From JBQKLI01 sp012798975 (GTDB lineage: Bacteria; Bacillota; Clostridia; Tissierellales; Peptoniphilaceae), in NCBI RefSeq assembly GCF_052116305.1, contig NZ_JBQKLI010000007.1:51691-115690 (forward strand): a DNA stretch of 64,000 nucleotides, read 5' to 3'. The stretch's first letter is position 1, and each line of letters begins with the position of its first letter. Of the stretch, positions 1-8,794 are shown one piece after another. The translations under genes and the position numbers were made by a program. The notes below the pieces were generated by a model, which was given only the letters and a program-made list of their open reading frames with translations, did not search any database and was not told the origin of the DNA.

Positions 1-2682
1 ACAAACTTCTGCACATACTTCACAGATATGATCACATTGTAAACATCTTGTTCCTTCTTCTTTGCCTTCTTTTACTGGATCTAAGAATGCTTTTCTTGCA
101 TAAATGTCTTGATCATCTAATGGAGCAGAGAATTTTTCGAAGTCATTGTCTAATCCTTCTTTTGTTAAGATGTCGATAGCTACTTTTTTAGCATCGCCCA
201 TAGCTCTTACGATTGTAGAAGGACCCGCTTTACAGTCTCCTACTACATATACATTTTCAACACTGGATTCGTTAGTAGGAAGTAATTGTACACGGCCTCT
301 ATCGTCTAAGTTTAATCCATTTGCTTCGAATGCAGATGTATCAACTTTAGCACCAGTTGCTCCGATTACTGTATCAAATTCATATTCGCTGAATTCACCA
401 GTTCCAGAAATAGATTTTCTTCCAGAAGCATCAAATGCGCCTAATTCCATAGCTTCGCATTTAAGAACTTTTCCATCATAGCTAACTGGTTGAGTTAATT
501 CCATGATTTTATGTCCTTCTTCTTTCACTTCATTAACTTCTTCTTGTGTTGCTGGCATGTAGCTTTCAGTTCTTCTGTAGATTAATACTACTTCTTCAAC
601 TCCATCTTGTTTCGCAGCAGTTCTTGTACAGTCCATAGCAACATCTCCAGCTCCTACTACTGCAACTCTCTTACCTAAATCTGCTCCGCCTTCCATACGA
701 ACTTTCCATAAGAAGTCTAATGCATCTGTAGTCTTTTCAGCGCCTTCTTTAACAGGTGCATTTCCTGCTTTCCAAGCTCCTGTTGCTACTACTACATAAT
801 CATAATCTTTTTTAAGTTCGCTATAGTTTTCAGTAACTTCCGTGTTAAATTTGAAATTTACACCTTGAGCTTCTGCTATAGCAAAGTCTCTGTTGATTTG
901 CTCATCAGAAATTCTGAATTCAGGAATTACATGGCTGATAATTCCATAAGGTTTCGCTAATTTTTCAAATACTGTTACGTCAACTCCGTTACGTCTTAAA
1001 TAAGAAGCAACAGCGATACCGCCTGCACCAGCTCCGATTACGGCAACTTTCTTGTCAGATTTGATATCTGCTGGTTTAATATTTTTAACAAATGCATCTT
1101 GAGCATTGTCAGCAGCAATTAACTTAATGTCTCTGATTTGAAGAGTTTTTTCATAGTCTACTCTTGTACAGTGTTCTTGACAGTGATGAGCACAGATTTG
1201 TCCTAAGATTGTAGGAGCTGTGTTATCGTTAGCAATAACTTTCATAGCTTCATCATAGTTTCCGTCAGCAACAAGTTTCAAATACTCTGGAATTTGTTGT
1301 TCGATCGGACATCCGCCATCTTTACAAGGTGCTTTGAAACAGTCAACTAATGGTAATTTAGAATCAGTTTTTCTTGATCCTACTTTTTCTCTATATAATT
1401 TATTGTTTTCCCAAGTGTTAAGAAGTTCATCAAAGTATTTTTTAAGAGCTTCTACATCAACACCTTTATAGTCAAACATAGTTTCTTCTGAAATTTCAGC
1501 TAATTGCTTAAATCTAGAGTATCCGCCTGGTTTAAGGATAGTTGTAGCTACTGTAATAGGTTGGAATCCTAAGTTTAATAAATCAGCTAGTTTGAATGCA
1601 TCTGCTCCACCTGAGTAAGAAATTGGTAATTTACCGCCAAATGGCTCAGAAATTAATAATGCAGTTGCTACAGAAAGTGGATATAATGAACGTCCTGACA
1701 TGTACATTTCGTCATTTGGCAATTCATTTCTTAATGTATCTACTGGACAAGTATTTGTGATTTTAACACCGAATACTCTTCCTTTTTCTTCAGCTAATTC
1801 TAATAATCTTCCAACCATTTCAACTGCTTGATCAAATTTAAGGTCAAGTCCGAAGTTTGTTTCAGAGAAGCTGATATAGTCGAAGTTTAATTTATTAGCA
1901 ATTTCTCGAGCTCTGTCAATTCCTAAAAGAGTTGGGTTCATTTTTACAAATGTATCCATGTTCTTTTCAGTTAACATATAAGAAGCGATACTTTCGATTT
2001 CATCTGCTGGACAACCGTGAAGTGTAGAAATAGTAACTGTATTACATACAACAGGACTAATTGCATCGATATCTTCTTCAGTAAGGTTATCGAATTTATC
2101 TAAATTGTCTTTTAACCATTGAACGCTGTCTTTGAATGCAGGTGTATTAGAAGCATCATTAAGATTGTTGATATACGTATCTGTTTTTTCTTTCTTGATA
2201 TCTTCTAAGTTATATCCAACTGACATGTTGTAAGCGAAATCTTTTTTGTCAGAGATTCCTAATTCTTTCGCTAATGCGTGAATAGCAACATAAGCTTTTA
2301 CATATTCGTCAAAAGCTTGTTGAACTGTAAGCTCTGTTGACCACTCTTGGTTGTAGCACTCATCTTCTGCAAAGATACATGGTCTAGGTACTGCGTCTTG
2401 GATCCCTTTACCGTCGATTTCTTGGACAGTTTTGATTTCCATAAATCTAGCACCTGTTAAATAAGATGCAATAATATTTTGTGCTAATTGTGATTGTGGA
2501 CCTGCTGCAGGACCTACTGGAGTTGTAATATCTTCGCCAAACACGTTCTTCATAGTTTTTCCAGATTTACTGAAGTAGAATTTTTCCTTATGTACGCCGA
2601 AAATTGTTTCGTCTTTTTTATACTCTTCTCTACACCAGTTCATCAATTGCTCGAACGGTATCTTTCTCATAAATTCGCTCAT
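1..2682 (-). CDS. ygfK: YgfK-type flavin/iron-sulfur oxidoreductase, 3' end outside the window
   Basis: The frame is open from ATG at 2682 to the left edge (894 codons), so the last part of a roughly 1000-residue protein is missing. The N-terminus resembles a dihydroorotate-dehydrogenase-like barrel. A Rossmann dinucleotide motif (VIGAGAGGIAVASYLRR) lies near residue 545, as in GltD/dihydropyrimidine dehydrogenase proteins. The last visible residues (RCLQCDHICEVCAEVC) form a Cys-rich iron-sulfur site. This layout fits YgfK, historically called putative selenate reductase and now placed in anaerobic purine/urate degradation gene sets. The start follows AGGGGGA. It is the last gene of a minus-strand run ygeX-ygeW-ygeY-arcC-ygfK, which supports a redox role in purine breakdown. 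No in-frame TGA was seen in the parts I translated. Substrate is inferred. Confidence 0.88.
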   Translation of the reverse strand, partial: MSEFMRKIPFEQLMNWCREEYKKDETIFGVHKEKFYFSKSGKTMKNVFGEDITTPVGPAAGPQSQLAQNIIASYLTGARFMEIKTVQEIDGKGIQDAVPRPCIFAEDECYNQEWSTELTVQQAFDEYVKAYVAIHALAKELGISDKKDFAYNMSVGYNLEDIKKEKTDTYINNLNDASNTPAFKDSVQWLKDNLDKFDNLTEEDIDAISPVVCNTVTISTLHGCPADEIESIASYMLTEKNMDTFVKMNPTLLGIDRAREIANKLNFDYISFSETNFGLDLKFDQAVEMVGRLLELAEEKGRVFGVKITNTCPVDTLRNELPNDEMYMSGRSLYPLSVATALLISEPFGGKLPISYSGGADAFKLADLLNLGFQPITVATTILKPGGYSRFKQLAEISEETMFDYKGVDVEALKKYFDELLNTWENNKLYREKVGSRKTDSKLPLVDCFKAPCKDGGCPIEQQIPEYLKLVADGNYDEAMKVIANDNTAPTILGQICAHHCQEHCTRVDYEKTLQIRDIKLIAADNAQDAFVKNIKPADIKSDKKVAVIGAGAGGIAVASYLRRNGVDVTVFEKLAKPYGIISHVIPEFRISDEQINRDFAIAEAQGVNFKFNTEVTENYSELKKDYDYVVVATGAWKAGNAPVKEGAEKTTDALDFLWKVRMEGGADLGKRVAVVGAGDVAMDCTRTAAKQDGVEEVVLIYRRTESYMPATQEEVNEVKEEGHKIMELTQPVSYDGKVLKCEAMELGAFDASGRKSISGTGEFSEYEFDTVIGATGAKVDTSAFEANGLNLDDRGRVQLLPTNESSVENVYVVGDCKAGPSTIVRAMGDAKKVAIDILTKEGLDNDFEKFSAPLDDQDIYARKAFLDPVKEGKEEGTRCLQCDHICEVCAEVC

Positions 2683-2718
2683 TCTGTTCCCCCTAAAAAT
2701 TATTATAAGGACTTCTTC

Positions 2719-3666
2719 TTATTTAGAAGAAATCCATGTTCCTGTTTTTCCATCTAATGCTTCAGCTGCTTTTTCTAAAGAGGTAATTAATGTTTTTCTA
2801 CCTGGTTTAGATTTAGCAAATTTTAATGCAGCTTCTACTTTTGGAAGCATTGAACCTGCTGCAAATTCTTCATCAGCAATATATTTTTCACATTCTTCTA
2901 CAGTCATAGTATCTAACCATTGTTCGTCTGGCTGACCAAATTTGATCGCAACTTTTTCAACTGCAGTTAAAATAATGAAAACATCAGCATCTACTAATTC
3001 TGCAAGTTTTTCACTTGTAAAATCTTTATCGATAACTGCTGGTACACCTTCTAGTGTTCCATCTTCATTTTTGATTACAGGAATTCCGCCGCCGCCGCCA
3101 GCAACAGTTACTGTATGTGCTTCGTATAAAGCGCGAATAGATTCGTCTTCCACGATTTCAACTGGTTTTGGAGAAGCCACTACTCTTCTATATCCTCTAC
3201 CTGCATCTTCTTTGAATGTATATCCTTTTTCAGCTTCGATTTTCTTAGCTTCTTCTTCAGTATAGAAACTTCCGATTGGCTTTGTAAGATTTTCGAATGC
3301 TGGATCGTTTTTATCAACAACTACTTGTGTTACAACAGAACATACTGGAATTTCTCTGCCTCTTTTTTGGATGAATTCATTGTAGATAGCATTTTGTAAA
3401 TGGTATCCAATGTATCCTTGACTCATAGCTCCGCATTCTGGGAATGGCATGCTAGGAGTTCCTTCTTCAGATTTGCTTGCAGTTTCCATTGCAAGGTTGA
3501 TCATTCCTACTTGAGGACCGTTTCCGTGACCGATCATAACCTTGAAATTGTTTTCAATTAAGTCCGCGATTGAGCGTGCAGTAATTTTAACAGCTTCTTT
3601 CTGCTCTTCTGGAGAATTTCCTAAAGCATTTCCGCCTAACGCTAAGACAACACGTGTTTTTTCCAT
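2719..3666 (-). CDS. arcC: Carbamate kinase
   Basis: This 315-residue amino-acid-kinase-family protein would catalyse carbamoyl phosphate + ADP to ATP + carbamate. Visible motifs are the N-terminal VVLALGGNALG, the MIGHGNGPQVG phosphate-binding loop, VTVAGGGGGIPV and a C-terminal SLEKAAEALDGKTGTWI; length matches the family. The gene sits between ygeY and ygfK, 36 nt from the latter. No arginine deiminase gene is visible. The likely supply of carbamoyl phosphate is therefore the neighbouring YgeW carbamoyltransferase, making this the substrate-level ATP step of the purine pathway. That coupling is inferred from gene order. Confidence 0.95.
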   Translation of the reverse strand: MEKTRVVLALGGNALGNSPEEQKEAVKITARSIADLIENNFKVMIGHGNGPQVGMINLAMETASKSEEGTPSMPFPECGAMSQGYIGYHLQNAIYNEFIQKRGREIPVCSVVTQVVVDKNDPAFENLTKPIGSFYTEEEAKKIEAEKGYTFKEDAGRGYRRVVASPKPVEIVEDESIRALYEAHTVTVAGGGGGIPVIKNEDGTLEGVPAVIDKDFTSEKLAELVDADVFIILTAVEKVAIKFGQPDEQWLDTMTVEECEKYIADEEFAAGSMLPKVEAALKFAKSKPGRKTLITSLEKAAEALDGKTGTWISSK

Positions 3667-3707
3667 ATAATATCCCTCTATTCTACTTTGTTAACAAGCA
3701 AAGATAA

Positions 3708-3736
3708 ACTGAATATAGGCATAGCCTATATTCAGT
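3708..3736 (-). terminator. Intergenic hairpin between ygeY and arcC
   Basis: A perfect 13-bp stem (3708-3720 with 3724-3736) has a 3-nt loop. On the minus strand it is followed by TTTATCTTTG, a poor U-tract. It is more likely a leaky terminator or mRNA-stability hairpin inside the operon than a full stop. Confidence 0.55.
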
Positions 3737-3774
3737 TTTTCATCTTTACTATGACTTTTGTTTGTTCGATAAGA

Positions 3775-5103
3775 TTATTCAGCTAATCCTTCAACATATA
3801 CAGTTGGTAATGCAGCATATACTGCAGCACATGTTACTAAATCTTGTTTCCAAGTAATTTCGTTAGGAGCATGAGCTTGGTCTTCTGCACCAGGTCCGAA
3901 TCCGATAGTAGGAATTCCATGTCTACCCATGATAGCAACACCATTTGTAGAGAAAGTCCACTTGTCGATTAATGGACGAGCAGAACGTTTTTCCATTTCA
4001 GCGTCAGGTCCGATTCTGTTATCTCCGTAAAGATTTTTGTGTGAGAAAGCTAAAGCTTTTGTCACTGGGTGATCTTCAGGAATAATCCAAGTTGGGAAGT
4101 AACACTCTTGCTCATATGCTAAACCAGTCCAAGAAGGTCTGTTGTAGTTGTACATAGAAACTTTCGCACCATGTTTTTTAGCGGATGGAAGATCTGCAAT
4201 TTCTTGAATACAGCTTTCCCAAGTTTCTCCTGCAGTCATACGACGGTCAAGAGAAATTGAACATCCGTCAGCTACAGCACATCTAGATGGTGAAGAATAG
4301 AAGATTTGAGATACAGTAACAGTTCCTCTTCCAAGGAAGTTAGCATCTTCATAGTGATCTGGGTTGTATTTTTTGTCAAGCATTTTAACAAGGCCTTTGA
4401 TTTCAGTTCCTTCTTCAGCGTCGTTTTCGTTTAATTGCTCAACTTCTTTAAGAATGTCTGCCATTTTGTAAATAGCATTGTCTCCTCGTTCTGGAGCAGA
4501 TCCGTGACATGATACTCCTCTTACGTCAACGCGGATTTCCATTCTTCCTCTGTGTCCTCTATAGATACCACCATCAGTTGGCTCTGTAGATACTACGAAT
4601 TCTGGCTCAATCTTGTCTTGCTCAATGATATATAACCAGCAGTTTCCGTCACAGTCTTCTTCTTGAACAGATCCTACTACTAATACTTTGTACTTGTCAG
4701 AAAGAAGTCCAAGGTCTTTCATGATTTTAGCACCGTAAACAGCAGATACGATTCCGCCTAATTGGTCAGAACCACCACGTCCACCGATTTCGATGTCGTT
4801 TTCGTAACCTTCAACTGGATCGAAGTCCCAGTTTTCGATTTCTCCGATACCTACTGTATCGATATGAGCGTCAAGAGCGATAATTTTCTCTCCCGTTCCC
4901 ATATAACCCATTACGTTACCTTGATCATCGAACCAAGCTTCATCAAAACCAACAGCTTCCATTTCTTCTTTGATTCTGTGAACTCTTTCTTTTTCTCCGC
5001 AAGACTCACCATATGTTTTGATGATGTCGCGAAGGAATTTATTCATATCTTCGCCATAACCTTCGGCTGCTTGTTTAATCTTATCGAAATCTAAATTTGA
5101 CAT
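3775..5103 (-). CDS. ygeY: YgeY-type M20 peptidase-family hydrolase
   Basis: This 442-residue metallohydrolase belongs to the M20/ArgE/DapE superfamily. Metal-site signatures are visible: ALDAHIDTVGIG near residue 75, GGRGGSDQLGG, the catalytic-type pair in VGSVQEEDCDG, VSTEPTD, and a late GFGPGAEDQAHAPNE. The family is often labelled selenium-metabolism hydrolase because of its neighbours. In the anaerobic urate/purine gene set it is thought to hydrolyse a ureido or amide intermediate on the way to 2,3-diaminopropionate; the exact reaction is not visible here. It lies between ygeW and arcC in the same operon. Confidence 0.9.
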   Translation of the reverse strand: MSNLDFDKIKQAAEGYGEDMNKFLRDIIKTYGESCGEKERVHRIKEEMEAVGFDEAWFDDQGNVMGYMGTGEKIIALDAHIDTVGIGEIENWDFDPVEGYENDIEIGGRGGSDQLGGIVSAVYGAKIMKDLGLLSDKYKVLVVGSVQEEDCDGNCWLYIIEQDKIEPEFVVSTEPTDGGIYRGHRGRMEIRVDVRGVSCHGSAPERGDNAIYKMADILKEVEQLNENDAEEGTEIKGLVKMLDKKYNPDHYEDANFLGRGTVTVSQIFYSSPSRCAVADGCSISLDRRMTAGETWESCIQEIADLPSAKKHGAKVSMYNYNRPSWTGLAYEQECYFPTWIIPEDHPVTKALAFSHKNLYGDNRIGPDAEMEKRSARPLIDKWTFSTNGVAIMGRHGIPTIGFGPGAEDQAHAPNEITWKQDLVTCAAVYAALPTVYVEGLAE

Positions 5104-5170
5104 TATTGATCAATCCCCCTAATATAATTATTCTGCTGTAAATTGTCGTTTATTATCTGGCTGCCGATTC

Positions 5171-6367
5171 TTATAAATCGCCAACTCTTGGTTTTGCTTC
5201 GTCTTTTAATCTTTGAAGAGTTTTAACTGGATCTTTAACTTTTTGCATGAAGATCATAGCAGCGATGATATATGGTTTGTAGCTTGCTTCTAGGTATAGT
5301 GGATCGATATATCTGTAGAATACAGACTCGTCAACTTCACCTGTTTCACAAGAAACGCCAGTGATATCTGCTGGAAGACAGTGCATGTAAAGCGCTTTGC
5401 CTTCTTTAGTTAATTTCATTAACTCTTCAGTACAAGCCCAGTCAGTGTGTTGTTTATTTTGCTCTAATAATTTTTCTTCTAAAGCATCGATTCCGTCGAA
5501 ATCGCCATTTCCATAAAGTTCTGTTCTTTCTTCCATAGCTTTGAAAGGAGCCCAGCTCTTAGGATATACGATATCAGCATCTTTGAATGCTTCTTCCATA
5601 GAGTTTGTTTTAGTAAATTTTCCACCATATTGCTCAGCATTTTTTTGTGCAATTTCTTCAACTTCAGGCATAATTTCATATCCTTCTGGATGAGCAAGCG
5701 CAACTTCCATACCGAATCTAGTGAAAAGACCAGCAATACCTTGAGGTACTGATAATGGTTTTCCGTAAGATGGTGAATAAGCCCATGTCATTGCAACTTT
5801 TTTACCTTTAAGGTTTTCAACACCGCCGAAATGGTTGATTACGTGAAGCATATCAGACATTGATTGTGTTGGGTGATCCACGTCACATTGTAAGTTTACA
5901 ATTGTAGGTCTTTGTTCAAGTGTTCCAGCATCGTATCCTTCTTGAACGTATTGAGCAACATCTTTCATATATTGATGTCCTTTACCGATATACATGTCAT
6001 CACGAATACCGATTACATCAGCCATGAATGAAATCATGTTAGCTGTTTCTTTAACTGTTTCTCCGTGAGCTACTTGTGATTTACCTTCATCAAGATCTTG
6101 AATTTCAAGTCCTAATAAGTTAGCTGCAGATGAGAATGAGAATCTAGTTCTTGTAGAGTTGTCTCTGAAAAGTGAAATTGCTAATCCTGAATCGAAGATT
6201 CTAGTAGAAATATTTTCTTCTCTTAATCTTCTTAGAGCATCAGCTACTGCAAAAATAGCTTGTACCTCGTCTTGTGATTTGTCCCAAGTGTGGTGGAAGT
6301 CGTCATGGTATAAGTTTGAAAATTCATAACCTTTCAGTTCTTCCAATAATTCGTTAAAATTTTTCAT
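5171..6367 (-). CDS. ygeW: Knotted carbamoyltransferase YgeW
   Basis: This is a 398-residue aspartate/ornithine-carbamoyltransferase-family protein. The carbamoyl-phosphate loop SLFRDNSTRTRFSFSSA, the VDHPTQSMSD motif and HCLPADITG are all present, as in the YgeW group. I chose ATG at 6367 because AGAGGGG precedes it at good spacing. An upstream in-frame ATG (6454) would overlap the end of ygeX and has no ribosome site. Run in the catabolic direction, phosphorolysis of a ureido intermediate would release carbamoyl phosphate for carbamate kinase three genes downstream (ygeY lies between). Substrate assignment comes from the cluster, not the sequence alone. Confidence 0.92.
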   Translation of the reverse strand: MKNFNELLEELKGYEFSNLYHDDFHHTWDKSQDEVQAIFAVADALRRLREENISTRIFDSGLAISLFRDNSTRTRFSFSSAANLLGLEIQDLDEGKSQVAHGETVKETANMISFMADVIGIRDDMYIGKGHQYMKDVAQYVQEGYDAGTLEQRPTIVNLQCDVDHPTQSMSDMLHVINHFGGVENLKGKKVAMTWAYSPSYGKPLSVPQGIAGLFTRFGMEVALAHPEGYEIMPEVEEIAQKNAEQYGGKFTKTNSMEEAFKDADIVYPKSWAPFKAMEERTELYGNGDFDGIDALEEKLLEQNKQHTDWACTEELMKLTKEGKALYMHCLPADITGVSCETGEVDESVFYRYIDPLYLEASYKPYIIAAMIFMQKVKDPVKTLQRLKDEAKPRVGDL

Positions 6368-6402
6368 TTGTAAAACCCCTCTCTTTTTTTGATCGTTTGT
6401 AA

Positions 6403-7635
6403 TTACTTCTTGTTCCAGCTTAGTTCTTCTTCGTTGGGATACAAACCGTCCCAAACTAGTTCTCTATATCGAAGTGCATCAGTATTTCCTTCAGTACTGA
6501 TACATAGAACTACAGAATCAGAATTCAAACCAATTCTTTCTTTTATATATTGTAAATCAGGTCTTTCCATAACCTGAGAAACAACCCCAATTGTTACAGC
6601 TCCACTTTCTCCGGAAATAATTCTTTCGTCTCCCTTAAGAGGGTTTCCTAAAATACGCATTCCATGTGCCGCTGTGGAATCTGGTACGGATAGAAAATGT
6701 CTTGCATAAGAATGTAATACATTCCAGCCGATTGTACATGGCTCGCCGCAGGCAAGTCCTGCCATAATCGTGTCCATTTCTCCAGTAACGAATACTAAAT
6801 CTTCACCTTTTCCATATTTAGCAGTTTGGTAAAGACAGTTTGCTTTTGCAGGCTCAACTACAGTTACCACTGGCAAATTCTGCATGTAAACACTTGCAAA
6901 GAATCCAGTTACTGCTGATGCCATAGAACCAACACCTGCTTGCAAGAAGATATGAGTCGGCACTGACTGATGAAGACTTAATTGTAGATAAGCTTCATAG
7001 GCCATTGTAAGGTATCCCTGCATAATCCATGTAGGAATAGCTTCGTATCCTTCCCATGCTGTATCTTGAATCATAATCCAGCCGTTTTCTTCTGCCATTT
7101 TATTTGCATAACGAACGCATTCATCATAGTTCATAGGAAGAATGTCCGCTTTTGCGTTTTCCTTGCGGATGTTTTCTAATCTTTCTTGCGTACTGTTTTC
7201 TGGCATATATACTACAGAATTTTGACCAATTTGATTCGCTGCCCAAGCAACTCCTCTACCGTGGTTTCCATCTGTAGCTGTTACAAATGTGATCTCGCCT
7301 AGTTTTTCTTTAATTTCTTTTGAAACCAAAACTTCAAACGGCAGATCTTCTACTTCCATATCTAGTCTTTGTGCAATGATTTTCACAACTGCATAACTGC
7401 CGCCTAGTACTTTAAAAGCATTTAGTCCAAATCTAAAAGACTCGTCTTTTAGGTATAAATCTTTCACCCCTAAGTATTTTGCTAGTCCTTTTAATCTATG
7501 AAGCGGAGTCGGCTCATACGCAGGAAAACTTCCATGGTATTTTGCAGTCTTCTTCGCTACATGTTCGTCAAGAAATCTTAACGATGCTTTGTTCTCTGAA
7601 TTCTCCAGAGAGGTAATTTCATATTTTTCTTTCAT
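6403..7635 (-). CDS. ygeX: Diaminopropionate ammonia-lyase (copy 1)
   Basis: This 410-residue fold-type-II PLP enzyme would convert 2,3-diaminopropionate to pyruvate and two ammonia. The PLP lysine lies in RFGLNAFKVLGGSYA, followed by TATDGNHGRGVAWAA and the late SGESGAVTIGV. The start follows GAAAGGATGA. It is the first gene of the minus-strand cluster and has a good promoter 40-70 nt upstream. It is clearly homologous to the plus-strand copy at 9904 but quite diverged, so the pair looks like an old duplication or separately acquired genes rather than a recent copy. Confidence 0.94.
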   Translation of the reverse strand: MKEKYEITSLENSENKASLRFLDEHVAKKTAKYHGSFPAYEPTPLHRLKGLAKYLGVKDLYLKDESFRFGLNAFKVLGGSYAVVKIIAQRLDMEVEDLPFEVLVSKEIKEKLGEITFVTATDGNHGRGVAWAANQIGQNSVVYMPENSTQERLENIRKENAKADILPMNYDECVRYANKMAEENGWIMIQDTAWEGYEAIPTWIMQGYLTMAYEAYLQLSLHQSVPTHIFLQAGVGSMASAVTGFFASVYMQNLPVVTVVEPAKANCLYQTAKYGKGEDLVFVTGEMDTIMAGLACGEPCTIGWNVLHSYARHFLSVPDSTAAHGMRILGNPLKGDERIISGESGAVTIGVVSQVMERPDLQYIKERIGLNSDSVVLCISTEGNTDALRYRELVWDGLYPNEEELSWNKK

Positions 7636-7682
7636 ATTCTCATCCTTTCCAAATACTTTTAAAAATCACTTTCCAACTAAAT

Positions 7683-7711
7683 ACTATATTCAATTATCGC
7701 AACGATTTCAA
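7683..7711 (-). promoter_or_regulatory. Sigma-A-type promoter of the ygeX-ygfK operon
   Basis: On the minus strand TTGAAA (7706-7711) and TATAGT (7683-7688) are separated by exactly 17 nt, giving a start about 40 nt before ygeX. Confidence 0.75.
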
Positions 7712-7720
7712 GGGGTGCCA

Positions 7721-7760
7721 GATAAATTTCATTGACAAGAATATGAATAAGAAATTTATC
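7721..7760. repeat. Inverted repeat just upstream of the ygeX promoter
   Basis: GATAAATTTC (7721-7730) and GAAATTTATC (7751-7760) are perfect 10-bp arms with a 20-nt spacer. They begin 10 bp upstream of the -35 element, a position typical of an activator-binding site. The protein that binds is unknown; the ModE-like protein nearby is one candidate. Confidence 0.55.
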
Positions 7761-7929
7761 AAACAGGATTGTTTTCCTGAGAAGCCGCAGCTGAAATCCG
7801 TACATCTCGTAATATATATAAGTTTAATTCATTTTATGCATTTATCTGAATAAGCTTTTCTAATTTTAAAAGTACAATTAGAAACAAAAACCCTTTCTAG
7901 GCAGAATGAAAAATCGAATCGGGAATGCT

Positions 7930-7963
7930 TTTATATTTGCAGTGTATAGCAGGCAAATATAAA
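7930..7963. repeat. 11-bp inverted repeat in the gene-free region
   Basis: Perfect arms TTTATATTTGC and GCAAATATAAA surround a 12-nt spacer. It could fold as an RNA hairpin in a transcript from the promoter-like site at 8041-8069, or be a protein-binding site. No U-tract follows on either strand. Confidence 0.45.
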
Positions 7964-8396
7964 TACTAGACAGAAACACAAACTTAAAGAATCTTAGTGC
8001 ACTGCAGCCCTATTTCTTAACAAAGTGTATCTTACTTATAATTATACACTGATTTTCGATTTGGTGAAAGGTTTTCATTGAAAATAATTACACGACCTCT
8101 GCCTTCGTTTAATTAAGGAAGACTTTTTTGTCTTTTTTCATCTATGCAATTGGTTCATCCTCTATAATTTAAGGATAGTTAACTTATTTGGATTTTTTAG
8201 AATAAGAAATTATGAATAGGATTTTATACTCCAATATTCATAATAATGGTCGGAAATGTTTTCCAGGATGGATATGAGAATTTATCCATATACAATAACA
8301 TTATACCACACAAATCAAATAAGTACTGCCCTAAAAATTCAAGACAGCTTCTGCTCTCCGCAGCAGCCGCACCTGTCGAGAAAGTGAATGCTAAAG

Positions 8397-8421
8397 AGGC
8401 AGATCTACTATTTCTCTGCCT
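8397..8421 (-). terminator. Terminator of the ModE-like gene
   Basis: A 7-bp stem (AGGCAGA 8397-8403 with TCTGCCT 8415-8421) overlaps the stop codon and is followed on the minus strand by CTTTAG, a short U-run. It is modest in strength. Confidence 0.5.
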
Positions 8422-8774
8422 TAATTATTAAAACTTTTCTTGTTGAGTTCCTGTGTGATTTCTTCCATTTTTGCACTCGTTTCTTGACAAACTTTTTCAT
8501 AAAGGTTTATAAATTCAACTCCGCCTTCTGTCAGTGTTGAGCCGCCGCCTTTGACACCGCCGATCTCCCTGTCCAAGAATTTTATTCCTAAATGTGTTTC
8601 ACAGTTTTTAATCACTTGGAAGGCTTTGCTGTAGGACATCCCCAATTCCGATGCAGCCTTGTTTAAGGAACCGCACTCCTCTATCTTCTTCAGCAATTCA
8701 TAAGGGCCTCTCCCGAAAACTTTCTCCCCTTTGTCATTTTCAATCCAAAGACGGTATACCGGCTTTATTTTCAT
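8421..8774 (-). CDS. ModE-type winged-helix DNA-binding protein
   Basis: This 117-residue protein matches the N-terminal DNA-binding domain of ModE/LysR-like molybdate regulators. A helix-turn-helix lies at about residues 35-57 (GSLNKAASELGMSYSKAFQVI), followed by the wing motif GGVKGGGSTLTEGG. It has no molybdate-binding TOBE domain, so it belongs to the short form common in anaerobes. Its position between two sets of purine-pathway genes suggests it controls one or both of them, perhaps linked to the molybdenum hydroxylases (xanthine dehydrogenase type) usual in this pathway. That link is inferred; no such hydroxylase is in the window. Confidence 0.82.
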   Translation of the reverse strand: MKIKPVYRLWIENDKGEKVFGRGPYELLKKIEECGSLNKAASELGMSYSKAFQVIKNCETHLGIKFLDREIGGVKGGGSTLTEGGVEFINLYEKVCQETSAKMEEITQELNKKSFNN

Positions 8775-8794
8775 ATTTTTATTCTCCTTTTCAT

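Larger units (their letters stand above)
7712..8396. other. Gene-free 0.7 kb region between ygeX and the ModE-like gene
   Basis: No convincing reading frame was found on either strand; the 61-codon frame at 8246 lacks family likeness. The stretch holds the inverted repeat at 7721-7760 and a second one (TTTATATTTGC 7930-7940, GCAAATATAAA 7953-7963). A third short one (AGTGTAT 8024-8030, ATACACT 8044-8050) overlaps a minus-strand promoter-like pair TTTCAC-17-TATAAT (8041-8069). It may hold a long leader, a small RNA or the remains of a lost gene. I did not recognise any known riboswitch. Confidence 0.5.

Noticed and set aside
1..2682. Selenocysteine codon in ygfK because of the selenate reductase name
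   Set aside because: The frame is open with no in-frame TGA in the parts I translated; the name is historical.
7700..7726. TGGCAC upstream of ygeX as a sigma-54 promoter
   Set aside because: The spacing to the nearest TTGC does not fit the fixed -24/-12 arrangement, while a sigma-A pair with a 17-nt spacer is present.
7636..8396. Purine, xanthine or molybdenum-cofactor riboswitch before ygeX
   Set aside because: I looked for the conserved core sequences known to me and found none; a covariance search would settle it.
8246..8431. 61-codon plus-strand frame
   Set aside because: It has no good ribosome site or family likeness and overlaps the terminator of the ModE-like gene.
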